Made by a program: the position numbers and the translations under genes. Of a stretch of DNA of 58,778 nucleotides, positions 42,179-50,477 are shown piece after piece. This DNA is from a virus: positions 1 to 58,778 of IMG/VR virus record IMGVR_UViG_3300028025_003040; one strand, 5' to 3'. Within the stretch, counting starts at the first letter, position 1; each line of letters starts with the position of its first letter. The notes below the pieces were generated by a model that saw only the letters and a program-made list of their open reading frames with translations, had not been told where the DNA came from and did no database searches.

Positions 42179-43403
42179 TCTGGAATGGGTTTTCATAAAT
42201 CTCTTTTACGATACCACGATTGATATCCCAGTCTAGATAGAAGTTGAAGTCTGTTCCGTGTCTATTCTTTCTAGAAACCACCTCAATCATATTTGTTTGA
42301 GGATACTTGTGAATAGCCATAGCCATATCAGCATCATATTCAATTGCCTTTGACCAAGCCACTTGGCTCATCATAGGTGGATTATCTTGATCCGATACGT
42401 CGTCTGCTGTGGCTGCGGTAATATCTATAATTGGAATATTGTTAGATACGGCAAGCATCTTAAATTCACGAGATACATTTCGGTTACGCTCTACTTCAGA
42501 ATTTGAACGCTTATTATCGTTAAACAATTGGTGGTAATCAAGGATAACTAAGTCTGGCTTATGCTGATCTATCTTGCCTTGTATCGTAGCAGGGGTAACC
42601 TCAGAGTTACCTTCATTTGAAATAAGCACAAAAGAATTTTTTCCTTCAAACCTTTTTGTACCCCAAGATCTAAAATCATCAATGTTAATATCTCCTTTTG
42701 ACAAATCGCTTGCTTTAAATAGTCCAGAGCCAAGCATTGTATAGATACGATCTCTCATGTTCTCTGGTGCCATTTCAAGAGAAACAATCATAGGCTTAAA
42801 TCCTTGTTCCCAAGCTTTACACGCAAGATAAGAAGTAAACCAAGTCTTACCACGTCCTGGCCAACCAATAGCAACAATTAAATGCCCTGGAGCCATGCCA
42901 GTAGGATAAGCTGTATCGATTGCATTAAATCCAGTTCTAATTCCTGGGGATCCTCCCATTGCTTCTGACCTGTTACGAACAGCCTCAAAATGTCTTGCTG
43001 CATTTTCAACATCCGTGATGTCTAAGTCTCTTACGTTATTTGTAAATCTGCTTAGTCCAGCAAGTTCGCTTTGTAGTTGTGATAAAACTCTTGATGCCGC
43101 TTCATCTTTAAGGGCAGATCCACCACGAAGAATAATTCCTTTTAGTTTGCTTGATATATATTCATTCTTAAGAATGTCTAGATAGTAGCCAGTCTCAGCT
43201 TTTGGAAGCACTGGCTCAAAATCTTTAAATCTTTCTTGCAGCACAGCAACTTCTGGTACTGCTTTAAACTTATAATAATAACTCTTAAGACCTTCCCACA
43301 CGTCTCTATGAGAAGTAAATAAATCATCTACGTTGTCTGCAAGAAGGGTGCTGATATCCTTGTTCTTACAAACTGAGGATATTAATGTTGCTTCTGTATT
43401 CAC
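42159..43403 (-). CDS. dnaB: DnaB-type replicative helicase
   Basis: 414 residues. N-terminal domain (VWEGLKSYYYKFKAVPEVAV), then the RecA-like ATPase with Walker A GWPGRGKTW, KPMIVSLEMAPENMRDRIYT, Walker B PDLVILDYHQLFNDN and SREFKMLAVSNNIPIIDITA. It unwinds DNA at the fork. It is followed by primase, SSB and polymerase genes. Confidence 0.93.
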   Translation of the reverse strand: MNTEATLISSVCKNKDISTLLADNVDDLFTSHRDVWEGLKSYYYKFKAVPEVAVLQERFKDFEPVLPKAETGYYLDILKNEYISSKLKGIILRGGSALKDEAASRVLSQLQSELAGLSRFTNNVRDLDITDVENAARHFEAVRNRSEAMGGSPGIRTGFNAIDTAYPTGMAPGHLIVAIGWPGRGKTWFTSYLACKAWEQGFKPMIVSLEMAPENMRDRIYTMLGSGLFKASDLSKGDINIDDFRSWGTKRFEGKNSFVLISNEGNSEVTPATIQGKIDQHKPDLVILDYHQLFNDNKRSNSEVERNRNVSREFKMLAVSNNIPIIDITAATADDVSDQDNPPMMSQVAWSKAIEYDADMAMAIHKYPQTNMIEVVSRKNRHGTDFNFYLDWDINRGIVKEIYENPFQNDAQTN

Positions 43404-43759
43404 GCTATTCCGCCTTCTTCAACCATATGCTTTGTCGCCTCCAATAGGTGTTGGCGATTTAACTTGTCTTTGTCAATCTCAGTTTTCATTCTGTCCATCT
43501 TGTCAAAGTTATAAAAGAAAAATGTAAGAGAGTGGTCTGGCCTATCTATTACGAAGTAATACTCTATTAGCTGGATAGCACGAGTATATCCAACACTATC
43601 TATTACATCTTGCATTGCCCATTTTTCTCTATACTTGTTTACTCTTGCTTCTTTCTTATACTTTTCTTTATATAACTTTTGATAGATCCCAATAAGAATA
43701 AAGGGCTCAGACTTTTTGTTGCTTTCTACAATAGCCTGAAGGTCCTCTTTACTTGCCAC
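43400..43759 (-). CDS. hypothetical protein upstream of helicase
   Basis: 119 residues (MASKEDLQAIVESNKKSEPF...), basic: FILIGIYQKLYKEKYKKEAR, VNKYREKWAMQDVIDSVGYT and RPDHSLTFFFYNFDKMDRM. It is directly before dnaB (4-nt overlap), where helicase loaders often lie, but no AAA+ motif is present. Function unknown. Confidence 0.65.
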   Translation of the reverse strand: MASKEDLQAIVESNKKSEPFILIGIYQKLYKEKYKKEARVNKYREKWAMQDVIDSVGYTRAIQLIEYYFVIDRPDHSLTFFFYNFDKMDRMKTEIDKDKLNRQHLLEATKHMVEEGGIA

Positions 43760-43961
43760 GGTTAGATAACTCCTCTTCTACCTCACGAGTTTTTTCAATA
43801 AGCTTTTCTTCAACAAACTTATATACTCTTTCTGTAGCAGTATCTACATTTTCTCCCTGGCGAACATTATCTTCTATGCCAATACCAATTTTAATGCTTT
43901 CGTAATTACCAAGGTTTCTAGTAAACGATAGGTCGATCTTTACCCTTGTATCGTTACTCAT
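43749..43961 (-). CDS. conserved small hypothetical protein
   Basis: 70 residues from the ATG at 43961 (MSNDTRVKIDLSFTRNLGNY...). Beta-rich start (ESIKIGIGIEDNVRQGENVD) and a helical end (ATERVYKFVEEKLIEKTREV). I recall it as common in actinophages. The start is chosen over an upstream ATG in another gene. Function unknown. Confidence 0.7.
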   Translation of the reverse strand: MSNDTRVKIDLSFTRNLGNYESIKIGIGIEDNVRQGENVDTATERVYKFVEEKLIEKTREVEEELSNRGK

Positions 43962-44073
43962 TTTTATGCTCCACTTTCTTATGTCTTGATAGAGTATCGT
44001 TGGCAAATATACCCCAGCGAACTTCTATTGATTTGCTACAAATGTCACAAACCACAACTCTTGTTTTTTCCAC
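43954..44073 (-). CDS. 39-residue C2H2-like zinc finger (GTG start)
   Basis: Starts with GTG in a TAGTG overlap with the previous stop. CDICSKSIEVRWGIFANDTL then SRHKKVEH forms Cx2C...Hx4H, an arrangement like a classical C2H2 finger, rare in bacteria and phages. It is small enough to bind DNA or RNA on its own. Overlaps the next gene by 8 nt. Confidence 0.55.
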   Translation of the reverse strand: MEKTRVVVCDICSKSIEVRWGIFANDTLSRHKKVEHKNE

Positions 44074-44558
44074 TACTCCGCCTTCCAGACTGGCACAAAT
44101 TTTCCCTCTTCTGTCTTAGTATACAATATCATGTTGTGTTTGAGAATAGCCAGCAATTCAGATTTAGAAGGGGTATTGTTTGAATAGCCATCTTCTAATA
44201 TAAATTCATGTATCTGCAAAATGTCTGACTGTTTTAACATATACTTTGACCATGTGCTGTCATCTGGATTAGCTATTGGATATACCTTAGTTGGCTGTTT
44301 AATTTTGCCTTCTAATATATAATCTTCAATTGTAACCTTATGCTTATTAAGCATATCGGCAACCTGCTTTAATGTATATGCAGTCTCCATGTACTTAACC
44401 ACTAAAGAATAGTTATACATAACCCTTCTTTTTTCTGGATAGCACCAAGCGACAATCTCGTCTTTAGCCCTAGAAACCCGTAAGGTTTTATGGATTTTAC
44501 CCTCTAAGAAGAAATAGAGAAATTTTTTGCGTGTTCCTGATCTCTTTTTTCTAGCCAT
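44073..44558 (-). CDS. DNA-binding protein with MerR/excisionase-like region
   Basis: 161 residues from the ATG at 44558 (MARKKRSGTRKKFLYFFLEG...). After a basic N-terminus comes AWCYPEKRRVMYNYSLVVKY, then TAYTLKQVADMLNKHKVTIE and DYILEGKIKQPTKVYPI, the helix-turn-helix/wing layout of MerR or excisionase proteins. The C-terminal half is helical. It probably regulates replication-block genes. Confidence 0.7.
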   Translation of the reverse strand: MARKKRSGTRKKFLYFFLEGKIHKTLRVSRAKDEIVAWCYPEKRRVMYNYSLVVKYMETAYTLKQVADMLNKHKVTIEDYILEGKIKQPTKVYPIANPDDSTWSKYMLKQSDILQIHEFILEDGYSNNTPSKSELLAILKHNMILYTKTEEGKFVPVWKAE

Positions 44559-44692
44559 TTTGCCAACGCATTCGTCTCCTTGTTGAGCATCCATCGGCGC
44601 CCACACATAATACAGAACAATTCCATATGTAATTTTTGAGAAAATACTCTATCAATAAATACTCTACCAGTACATCTCTGACATTTCATCAT
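44504..44692 (-). CDS. small zinc-ribbon protein
   Basis: 62 residues: MMKCQRCTGRVFIDRVFSQK, then MELFCIMCGRRWMLNKETNA, a clear Cx2C...Cx2C ribbon, then a basic helix. It overlaps both neighbours. This ribbon type recurs in actinophages. Function unknown. Confidence 0.7.
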   Translation of the reverse strand: MMKCQRCTGRVFIDRVFSQKLHMELFCIMCGRRWMLNKETNALAKWLEKRDQEHAKNFSISS

Positions 44693-45492
44693 AACGAAAA
44701 TAGCTTCCCGTCAACAACACATGTATAGTTTGGAGAAATATGAATCATTTGAATATGAGGGTATTCTCCATTTTCAATATGTGCAATAGCAAAACCCTTT
44801 TGCCAATCATGATGTTGAGAGTATTTCATTCCATCGCTCTTTTCATCACACATGTGACCAATTTCATAGCCACGAATAGTTTCGCCTTCACCGTTATTTC
44901 TTAATTCATATGTTTGCAAATGTGATGCAATTCTATGAGAGTGCCCACGGATCAGAGAAATTTGAAGGTCTTCCATATCTTTTCGAACTGCACCAGTGGC
45001 TGATACAGATAGACCATGGTGTACGTGAATATCTCCAAAGCGTCGCTTTGGCAATTCATTGTAATAAATATATTCATATCCAAGAGAATCTAATGACCAC
45101 ATGGATTCTGGTGTCACGTCTTTTATATAATCTGGAAGCTTTGCATCTACGTAATTAAAAATTCTAATATCATGATTACCTAGGGCTGAGAATAACTGTG
45201 CGTTGGGTAGCATTTCTCTTGTCTTAGCATAGAAATCTCTTGCTTCTTTGGCTTCATGCCTCATCATAGGAACAATTAAGTCTTTGCTATCTGTCTTATG
45301 AAGATTAAGAAACTCTGCCGACCTGCCTTCAGTATATTTACTATAGCATGCCTGATCATCTGTGTCTCCCAAATAGTCAACAACATCTGGCTTGAACCAC
45401 TTCATTACCTTAAACCAAAGGGCTATAGCTTTATCATCTTGATACGGGAACTGCTGGTCCGAGGATAGCATCCACTTTAAATCATTGCTCAT
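44689..45492 (-). CDS. calcineurin-like metallophosphoesterase
   Basis: 267 residues from the ATG at 45492. Metal-binding motifs: MLSSDQQFPYQDD at the N-terminus, VVDYLGDTDDQ (GDxxD), ALGNHDIRIF (GNHD), HVHHGLSV and LIRGHSHRI (GHxH). Full set of active-site motifs, so probably an active phosphatase or nuclease. It is the first gene of the replication block, just after the terminator of the tail operon. Confidence 0.88.
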   Translation of the reverse strand: MSNDLKWMLSSDQQFPYQDDKAIALWFKVMKWFKPDVVDYLGDTDDQACYSKYTEGRSAEFLNLHKTDSKDLIVPMMRHEAKEARDFYAKTREMLPNAQLFSALGNHDIRIFNYVDAKLPDYIKDVTPESMWSLDSLGYEYIYYNELPKRRFGDIHVHHGLSVSATGAVRKDMEDLQISLIRGHSHRIASHLQTYELRNNGEGETIRGYEIGHMCDEKSDGMKYSQHHDWQKGFAIAHIENGEYPHIQMIHISPNYTCVVDGKLFSL

Positions 45493-45511
45493 TGTTTGCC
45501 TTAATACGAAA

Positions 45512-45533
45512 AAAGTCACGGGAACGTGACTTT
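45512..45533 (-). terminator. strong terminator of the tail operon
   Basis: Minus strand: AAAGTCACG/CGTGACTTT hairpin followed by TTTTTTCG. A second hairpin (TGTTACAC/GTGTAACA, 45536-45556) lies just before it. Confidence 0.85.
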
Positions 45534-45575
45534 GATGTTACACCCTTAGTGTAACATATTTTACCTGTGTGTCAA

Positions 45576-45983
45576 CTACTTATTTGCTATTGCAATCCAG
45601 TTTACTAAAGTGGTTCCAGTTCTTGCTAGGTTGGAACCAACAACAATTTTTGGAGTTAAAGTATCTCCATTTACAATCTGGATGCTTACTTGTTCTTTTG
45701 CTCTTAATGTACTTGCTAGTGTAGCAACTACTGTTGGAACAACGGTTCCAAAGCTGGTGTTATATGTAATAGGGACTGCTGCTGAAATTGCACCTGCAGC
45801 AATTGCTGATACGGAAACTTGTCCATAGTCTACAATTGGCTGTAGCTTTTGTCCATCTAATGTTTGATTAAATAAGATTTGAGAAGAAAGGTTAGTAATA
45901 TTAGCCTGAAGCTTCTGAAGATCTGTTGGGTCTAGAGGGGCTCCCTCATTAAATACAACTGGTTCAATCTTAAAGTCTGCCAT
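45576..45983 (-). CDS. virion-associated hypothetical protein
   Basis: 135 residues (MADFKIEPVVFNEGAPLDPT...): DLQKLQANITNLSSQILFNQ helix, then SAIAAGAISAAVPITYNTSF and TVVATLASTLRAKEQVSIQI, beta-rich and like H-type lectin or baseplate-decoration domains. Last gene of the tail operon, next to the tail fibre. Possibly a receptor-binding or fibre accessory protein. Confidence 0.65.
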   Translation of the reverse strand: MADFKIEPVVFNEGAPLDPTDLQKLQANITNLSSQILFNQTLDGQKLQPIVDYGQVSVSAIAAGAISAAVPITYNTSFGTVVPTVVATLASTLRAKEQVSIQIVNGDTLTPKIVVGSNLARTGTTLVNWIAIANK

Positions 45984-46375
45984 TATAAGTTTTCTCCTAA
46001 ATCGTGCATATTTGTTTCTACTTCACTTACCTCAATAGTCTTAGACCTATCTAGTCCATATCTATCAAAGGTATCTGGGTCAACTACATGCCGACGCTTG
46101 TTCTGTGATATTAAATATATTTTACCATCTGCTATGTTCTTTATCAAGGTCCCGTCTCTAAAGCCTAGTTTACCTACAACTTTAGATCCAGACAAAGCTG
46201 TCTCTGTAGCATGAACCATTGTAAATGCCCATGACTCAACAGCTCTCTCAGATATAAGACGAAATCTCTTTCCATCTTTAATCCAATAAACATTTTTCTC
46301 AGTCCTTACCGCTATCCCTGATGGGAAATTTGTTGGACTACTTACTGTCTTGTGTTGCTGCTTCTTCTTTAGCAT
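45983..46375 (-). CDS. repeat protein (wall- or lectin-like)
   Basis: About 130 residues from the ATG at 46375 (MLKKKQQHKTVSSP...). Two similar units are seen: VYWIKDGKRFRLISERAVES and IYLISQNKRRHVVDPDTFDR, each with a DGK/ISQNK-type beta turn. Such paired units occur in actinophage proteins suspected of binding carbohydrate. The exact start is uncertain because the frame overlaps the next gene. Confidence 0.6.
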   Translation of the reverse strand: MLKKKQQHKTVSSPTNFPSGIAVRTEKNVYWIKDGKRFRLISERAVESWAFTMVHATETALSGSKVVGKLGFRDGTLIKNIADGKIYLISQNKRRHVVDPDTFDRYGLDRSKTIEVSEVETNMHDLGENL

Positions 46376-46496
46376 CTTTGTCCATAAGTTGAGTAATCTC
46401 TGCACGAAGAATTGCAATCTGAGTTTCATAGGTAGAAACAATTTCCCCAATACGCTGTTGTAGCGCTGTAATTACTAGTTCTGCTTTTTCAGCCAT
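46338..46496 (-). CDS. small coiled-coil protein
   Basis: 52 residues (MAEKAELVITALQQRIGEIV...), a continuous amphipathic helix ending in KEEAATQDSK. It lies just downstream of the tail fibre gene, so it may be a fibre-folding helper or part of the host-binding apparatus. Confidence 0.6.
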   Translation of the reverse strand: MAEKAELVITALQQRIGEIVSTYETQIAILRAEITQLMDKDAKEEAATQDSK

Positions 46497-46529
46497 AGTT
46501 AATCCGATCTGTTAGATTCTAGGATACCA

Positions 46530-49088
46530 TTATCCTTCGAGGGCGTCAAGTCTATTTTCTATAGATTCTATCTTGGCTTTTATTTCTTTTAATGCCATTA
46601 TAGCTAAAACTCCTACAAGTTCATAATGAACCGCTCCTGGATTTCCTTCCGCATCACGAGGAACTAGGCCATCCTTAAGTTCTGGTATCTCTGCCACCTC
46701 TTCTGCAATTAATCCAAAAGCCTTTGGAGCACTATCTTCTTCATTTCTATCTATATAAGAAACTGGAGATAGTCTTGTAAGAAGATCCATGTAACTACCC
46801 TCTATTAATGGAGAAATATTTTTCTTAAATTTTCTGGAAGATGTGTTTACTCTCAAGAATCCCGTTGCATTTGTTCCAGTTCCTCCTGCATAAACCTGTC
46901 TAACAGCATATGCTGATGTTCCAGTATATACTCCAAGAGTATTTGCATAAATTCTACCATCACCATAAAGTGTTGTTGTGCCAACACCTAGGTCAATAGT
47001 TCCTGTACCAAGTACCATGCTTCCGCTTACTGAAACAAAGTCTCCGCTAGTAGTGTAATAGTCTCCACCTGAAGTTGTAAGAAACCCGCCGCTTCCAGCG
47101 TAAACAGATTTAAAATATGCTCCTCTTAATGCGTCAAATATTGCAACATCTTCTGTCAAACCAGGATCGTCATATGAACCATAAAGATATGTTGAACCAC
47201 TTGATAAGTAGCCATTAGCGTTGATTGACCATCCACCAATATATCCACTGTCAGCTTGAATTTTTCCAGTTACAGTCAATGTGCTGGTTGATGATACATA
47301 TCTTAAAAAACTTGTTGCATCGCCCGCTCTAAATCCAGTGCTATTCCAGTAATTGTTTGAATCTCTAGATATCTGTCCAGTTACAGTTAATACACCAGTT
47401 GAAGAAACGTATTCTAATTTATTTGTACCATTTCCAACTAAAAATCCAGTAGAGTTCCAATAATTATTTGTATCAATGCTAAATTGTGATGCTGTTATAT
47501 TTGCAACAGTAACTGCTCCCGTAGATGTGTTTATAGTTACAGTATTTCCAGAAGATCCAATTGTAAGGTTACCAGATCCGCTATATTTAATACCAGAACT
47601 TCCACCAAATTGAAATGCCCCTCCGCTTGACCAACTATCTCCACCTGACCCGCTTAGGCTAAATGTAGATGCAGTAATTGATCCATTTACTGTTAGGCTT
47701 GGAGAGGCTCCTGTAGTTAATGTAAATTTACCGCTTGCCGTTCCATTTGAATTTCTATGAGTTATGCCATCTGCTGCAATATCAATATAAGAAGATGAAG
47801 TTGCTCCAACAATAATACCACTTGTATTAAGCCTAATTGTTGGGCTGCTTGAAGCATTTTGTAAAGTTGAGCTTCCAAGATACCAGCCACCAATTGTTCC
47901 GCTTGTTGCTCTTATTACACCGTTATTAGAAACGCTAAATGGCGCACTAGACTCTGTTGCATTTCCTAACCACATACCAGTTGCTGGCTCTGCTTTAAAT
48001 ATACTGTTTCCAGATCCTACAGAAAGATTTCCTGAAAATGTAGAACTTCCTGTAATTGCTAGCGTTCCAGTTGACCCACCAATAAATTCTAATAACTTTG
48101 TAGAACCATCTGTTCCATAAATAATAAATGGACTTGAGGCGCCAGACATAACAACTCTAGCTCCACCAGAAGCCCCTGCAGTAATTGAAGCATCTGCTGC
48201 CAAGATTCCTGTTTTAATTTCGCTTGCTGGCAACTTGTCCACAGTTATATTTGTAGGGCTAGATGCCACTGCTGTAGAAGTTTCAGTTCCGTCTGCATTT
48301 ATAGTTCTTAATTTTATATAATATGGAGTACCATAGGTTAATGTCGAACCACTTGTTTTATTTATTACTGTACCTACTCCGATAGATACTTGGTTTGTTC
48401 CATTAGCAAAATTTAAAGAATGAACCCAGTTATCTGCACTTGGCGTAAAAGTAGAAGTTGTTCCAATATAAACTTTTGCCCCAGCAAAAGCTCCTGCTGT
48501 AAAATTGTTTCCGTCTGACTTCTTACCATTCCAAGAAACAACTATAGATGCAAGTCCTGTTGTAATTGTTGGAGCAGAGGGATCTTCTGGAGTTGTAACT
48601 GGTGTACCTACTGTAGTCACTGTTTTTGTAATTGCTGTGCTTGTTGGTGATAGGGTTCCTAGTTTTGATACCGCAACTAAAACTACTGTATACGTACCAG
48701 CTGGTGCTGTAAATGTTTTAGTTCCAGCAGTCTTAAAATTATCAGTTGGTTTGGTTCCATCAAATGGTAATCCATCAATATAAATATCAACACGATCAAT
48801 ATTAGTTAAATCTGCACCAGATGAATTTTTGCCATCCCATGTTACTGAAAGGTATCCAGCTGCCCCAATAACATTTGCAGACTGCAATCTTGGTGTTGCT
48901 GGATCTGACTCTCCTGGTGTTGATAATGTTTTTGCTGCACCCCACTTGCTAAAACTTCCGTCTTTATTTTTCCATCTAAATTGAACTGGGTAGGGTTGAT
49001 TTACATCCAAATCAGTAATTGTTAATATGAAATAATTTCCATTTTCAAATGACTGCGAGGTATCTTTAATTAGATCTTCGTATGCCAT
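46530..49088 (-). CDS. tail fibre with S74 intramolecular chaperone domain
   Basis: 852 residues. N-terminal half: two or three fibronectin-like units (QPYPVQFRWKNKDGSFSKWG; DPSAPTITTGLASIVVSWNG). The middle holds Ser/Gly-rich repeats (GNLSVGSGNSI, SGNLTIGSSG) typical of fibres. The C-terminus is a peptidase S74 chaperone (SRKFKKNISPLIEGSYMDLL; APKAFGLIAEEVAEIPEL), which trimerises and then cleaves itself off. It recognises the host cell surface. Confidence 0.88.
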   Translation of the reverse strand: MAYEDLIKDTSQSFENGNYFILTITDLDVNQPYPVQFRWKNKDGSFSKWGAAKTLSTPGESDPATPRLQSANVIGAAGYLSVTWDGKNSSGADLTNIDRVDIYIDGLPFDGTKPTDNFKTAGTKTFTAPAGTYTVVLVAVSKLGTLSPTSTAITKTVTTVGTPVTTPEDPSAPTITTGLASIVVSWNGKKSDGNNFTAGAFAGAKVYIGTTSTFTPSADNWVHSLNFANGTNQVSIGVGTVINKTSGSTLTYGTPYYIKLRTINADGTETSTAVASSPTNITVDKLPASEIKTGILAADASITAGASGGARVVMSGASSPFIIYGTDGSTKLLEFIGGSTGTLAITGSSTFSGNLSVGSGNSIFKAEPATGMWLGNATESSAPFSVSNNGVIRATSGTIGGWYLGSSTLQNASSSPTIRLNTSGIIVGATSSSYIDIAADGITHRNSNGTASGKFTLTTGASPSLTVNGSITASTFSLSGSGGDSWSSGGAFQFGGSSGIKYSGSGNLTIGSSGNTVTINTSTGAVTVANITASQFSIDTNNYWNSTGFLVGNGTNKLEYVSSTGVLTVTGQISRDSNNYWNSTGFRAGDATSFLRYVSSTSTLTVTGKIQADSGYIGGWSINANGYLSSGSTYLYGSYDDPGLTEDVAIFDALRGAYFKSVYAGSGGFLTTSGGDYYTTSGDFVSVSGSMVLGTGTIDLGVGTTTLYGDGRIYANTLGVYTGTSAYAVRQVYAGGTGTNATGFLRVNTSSRKFKKNISPLIEGSYMDLLTRLSPVSYIDRNEEDSAPKAFGLIAEEVAEIPELKDGLVPRDAEGNPGAVHYELVGVLAIMALKEIKAKIESIENRLDALEG

Positions 49089-49089
49089 T

Positions 49090-50022
49090 TTAGAAATCCA
49101 AATCTAATTTATATTCTACGTCCACTGCTCTTCCAGTTGACTTTGATAATGCTGTTGCTAATATTGATCTGCTGATTAAACCAAATGCTGGGTCGAATGT
49201 ATCTTCATCATTTATTCTAAGCCCGTCCATACCTACAGAAGTTGATTGTCCACTTATTGGTGTTACAATAATTCCAATTTTATTAATTGCTGTTTTATCT
49301 GGGCTATTTACTGCGCCAGCAAATACGGTGCTCATTAAAACATCTGGAGATAGGTAGTAGCCGACGCTTGCAGATGGACTAAATGTTATTTCATAATATC
49401 CATTATTTGAACTATAGAATCTTACTTTAACTGAAGATAGATTTACGTTGTTTCTATAGAATGCTATCTTAACTGAATCATATATGCTATATCCAGAAAA
49501 ATCAATTGTAGCAATACTTTGAGTATATTCTCTAGCTGCGGTAGAATTAGATGTCATTGTTAAAACATTATCTCCTACCCTAACTCCAGTTGTAGAATAT
49601 TGTGGATTATTGTTGCTCTCATCTTTCCAGTCAAGAGAATCGTAAAAGTCTGCAAGGAATTTGCTATCAAAATTATTAATTGATGAACGTGTGGATGGAT
49701 ATATTCCTACCTCTTTAATTGATCCTGCTACATCTTGTGGGATTGTTGTTTTATAAATAACTGAGTACGTTGTTGTTCCCGCTGTTGTCTGTATATCAGT
49801 GGCGCCTAGAGTTACTGGTGTTCTGTAGAATTCAAATTCAAGTCTTGTATCGTTTTCGCTTGCCGCCGTTGTTCCTATGCCAAAAGCCATATCTTTTTCA
49901 AGATCTGATACGTTACCAGCAATGAAATTAGTAAAGAATCTTTTACCAAATTTAGTAATTATGTTTTCTGAACGGCAAATCTCTTTGCCATCTTGGCTAA
50001 ATATATAGGTACCTTTAAGCAT
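49090..50022 (-). CDS. tail or baseplate structural protein
   Basis: 310 residues (MLKGTYIFSQDGKEICRSEN...), beta-rich. FVTFGIGTTAASEND-like and VIYKTTIPQDVAGSIKEVGI segments resemble phage tail proteins, with a Ser/Tyr-rich middle. It lies between fibre and the fibronectin-type tail gene. The family is not recognised more precisely. Confidence 0.7.
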   Translation of the reverse strand: MLKGTYIFSQDGKEICRSENIITKFGKRFFTNFIAGNVSDLEKDMAFGIGTTAASENDTRLEFEFYRTPVTLGATDIQTTAGTTTYSVIYKTTIPQDVAGSIKEVGIYPSTRSSINNFDSKFLADFYDSLDWKDESNNNPQYSTTGVRVGDNVLTMTSNSTAAREYTQSIATIDFSGYSIYDSVKIAFYRNNVNLSSVKVRFYSSNNGYYEITFSPSASVGYYLSPDVLMSTVFAGAVNSPDKTAINKIGIIVTPISGQSTSVGMDGLRINDEDTFDPAFGLISRSILATALSKSTGRAVDVEYKLDLDF

Positions 50023-50453
50023 TATTCTGACGCAGGATTATATAACCTTGCATCTACCCCCTCAACATTTTCTGGACTTGTGCTAGTATTTCTAATTTTA
50101 ATAACAGCTCTATATTTTGTAATTTTAGTTGAAGCATCTTGATACTCTTCATATGTTACAGACTCAATATCGGTTGGGTCTGGTATATCTACAAGTACGG
50201 CTTTTGGCTCTAGATATGTTGTCTTACCAGGATTAGTATATGTTGTATCTCCGCCAGTAAATCCAGATGCATTTCCCATTCCAGCTAGCTGTGCAGCAAC
50301 TGGTGGCCCAGCTTGATATGAAGAGTATACAGTTTTTGATCCAGCTTTAATTGCAACCTCATATGGTGCAAACAAAGCGACATCAGGGTTATCTTCTGAC
50401 ACTTGAATAATAGGGGGCTTTACAACTTGTTGGCTGGGGACTCTTTTTACCAT
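50022..50453 (-). CDS. tail-associated hypothetical protein
   Basis: 143 residues (MVKRVPSQQVVKPPIIQVSE...), with a Pro-rich start, a Gly-rich middle and a beta-type end (YRAVIKIRNTSTSPENVEGV). It has its own TATAAT in a TGGTATAAT context upstream, unlike its neighbours. Probably structural. Confidence 0.6.
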   Translation of the reverse strand: MVKRVPSQQVVKPPIIQVSEDNPDVALFAPYEVAIKAGSKTVYSSYQAGPPVAAQLAGMGNASGFTGGDTTYTNPGKTTYLEPKAVLVDIPDPTDIESVTYEEYQDASTKITKYRAVIKIRNTSTSPENVEGVDARLYNPASE

Positions 50454-50455
50454 TT

Positions 50456-50477
50456 TATTATTATACCATTTGGTCGA
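50456..50477 (-). promoter_or_regulatory. extended -10 promoter in the tail operon
   Basis: Minus strand: TGGTATAAT before the 50022-50453 gene, preceded by TAGTCGACC, similar to TAGTCGACTA upstream of the terS promoter. Confidence 0.5.
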
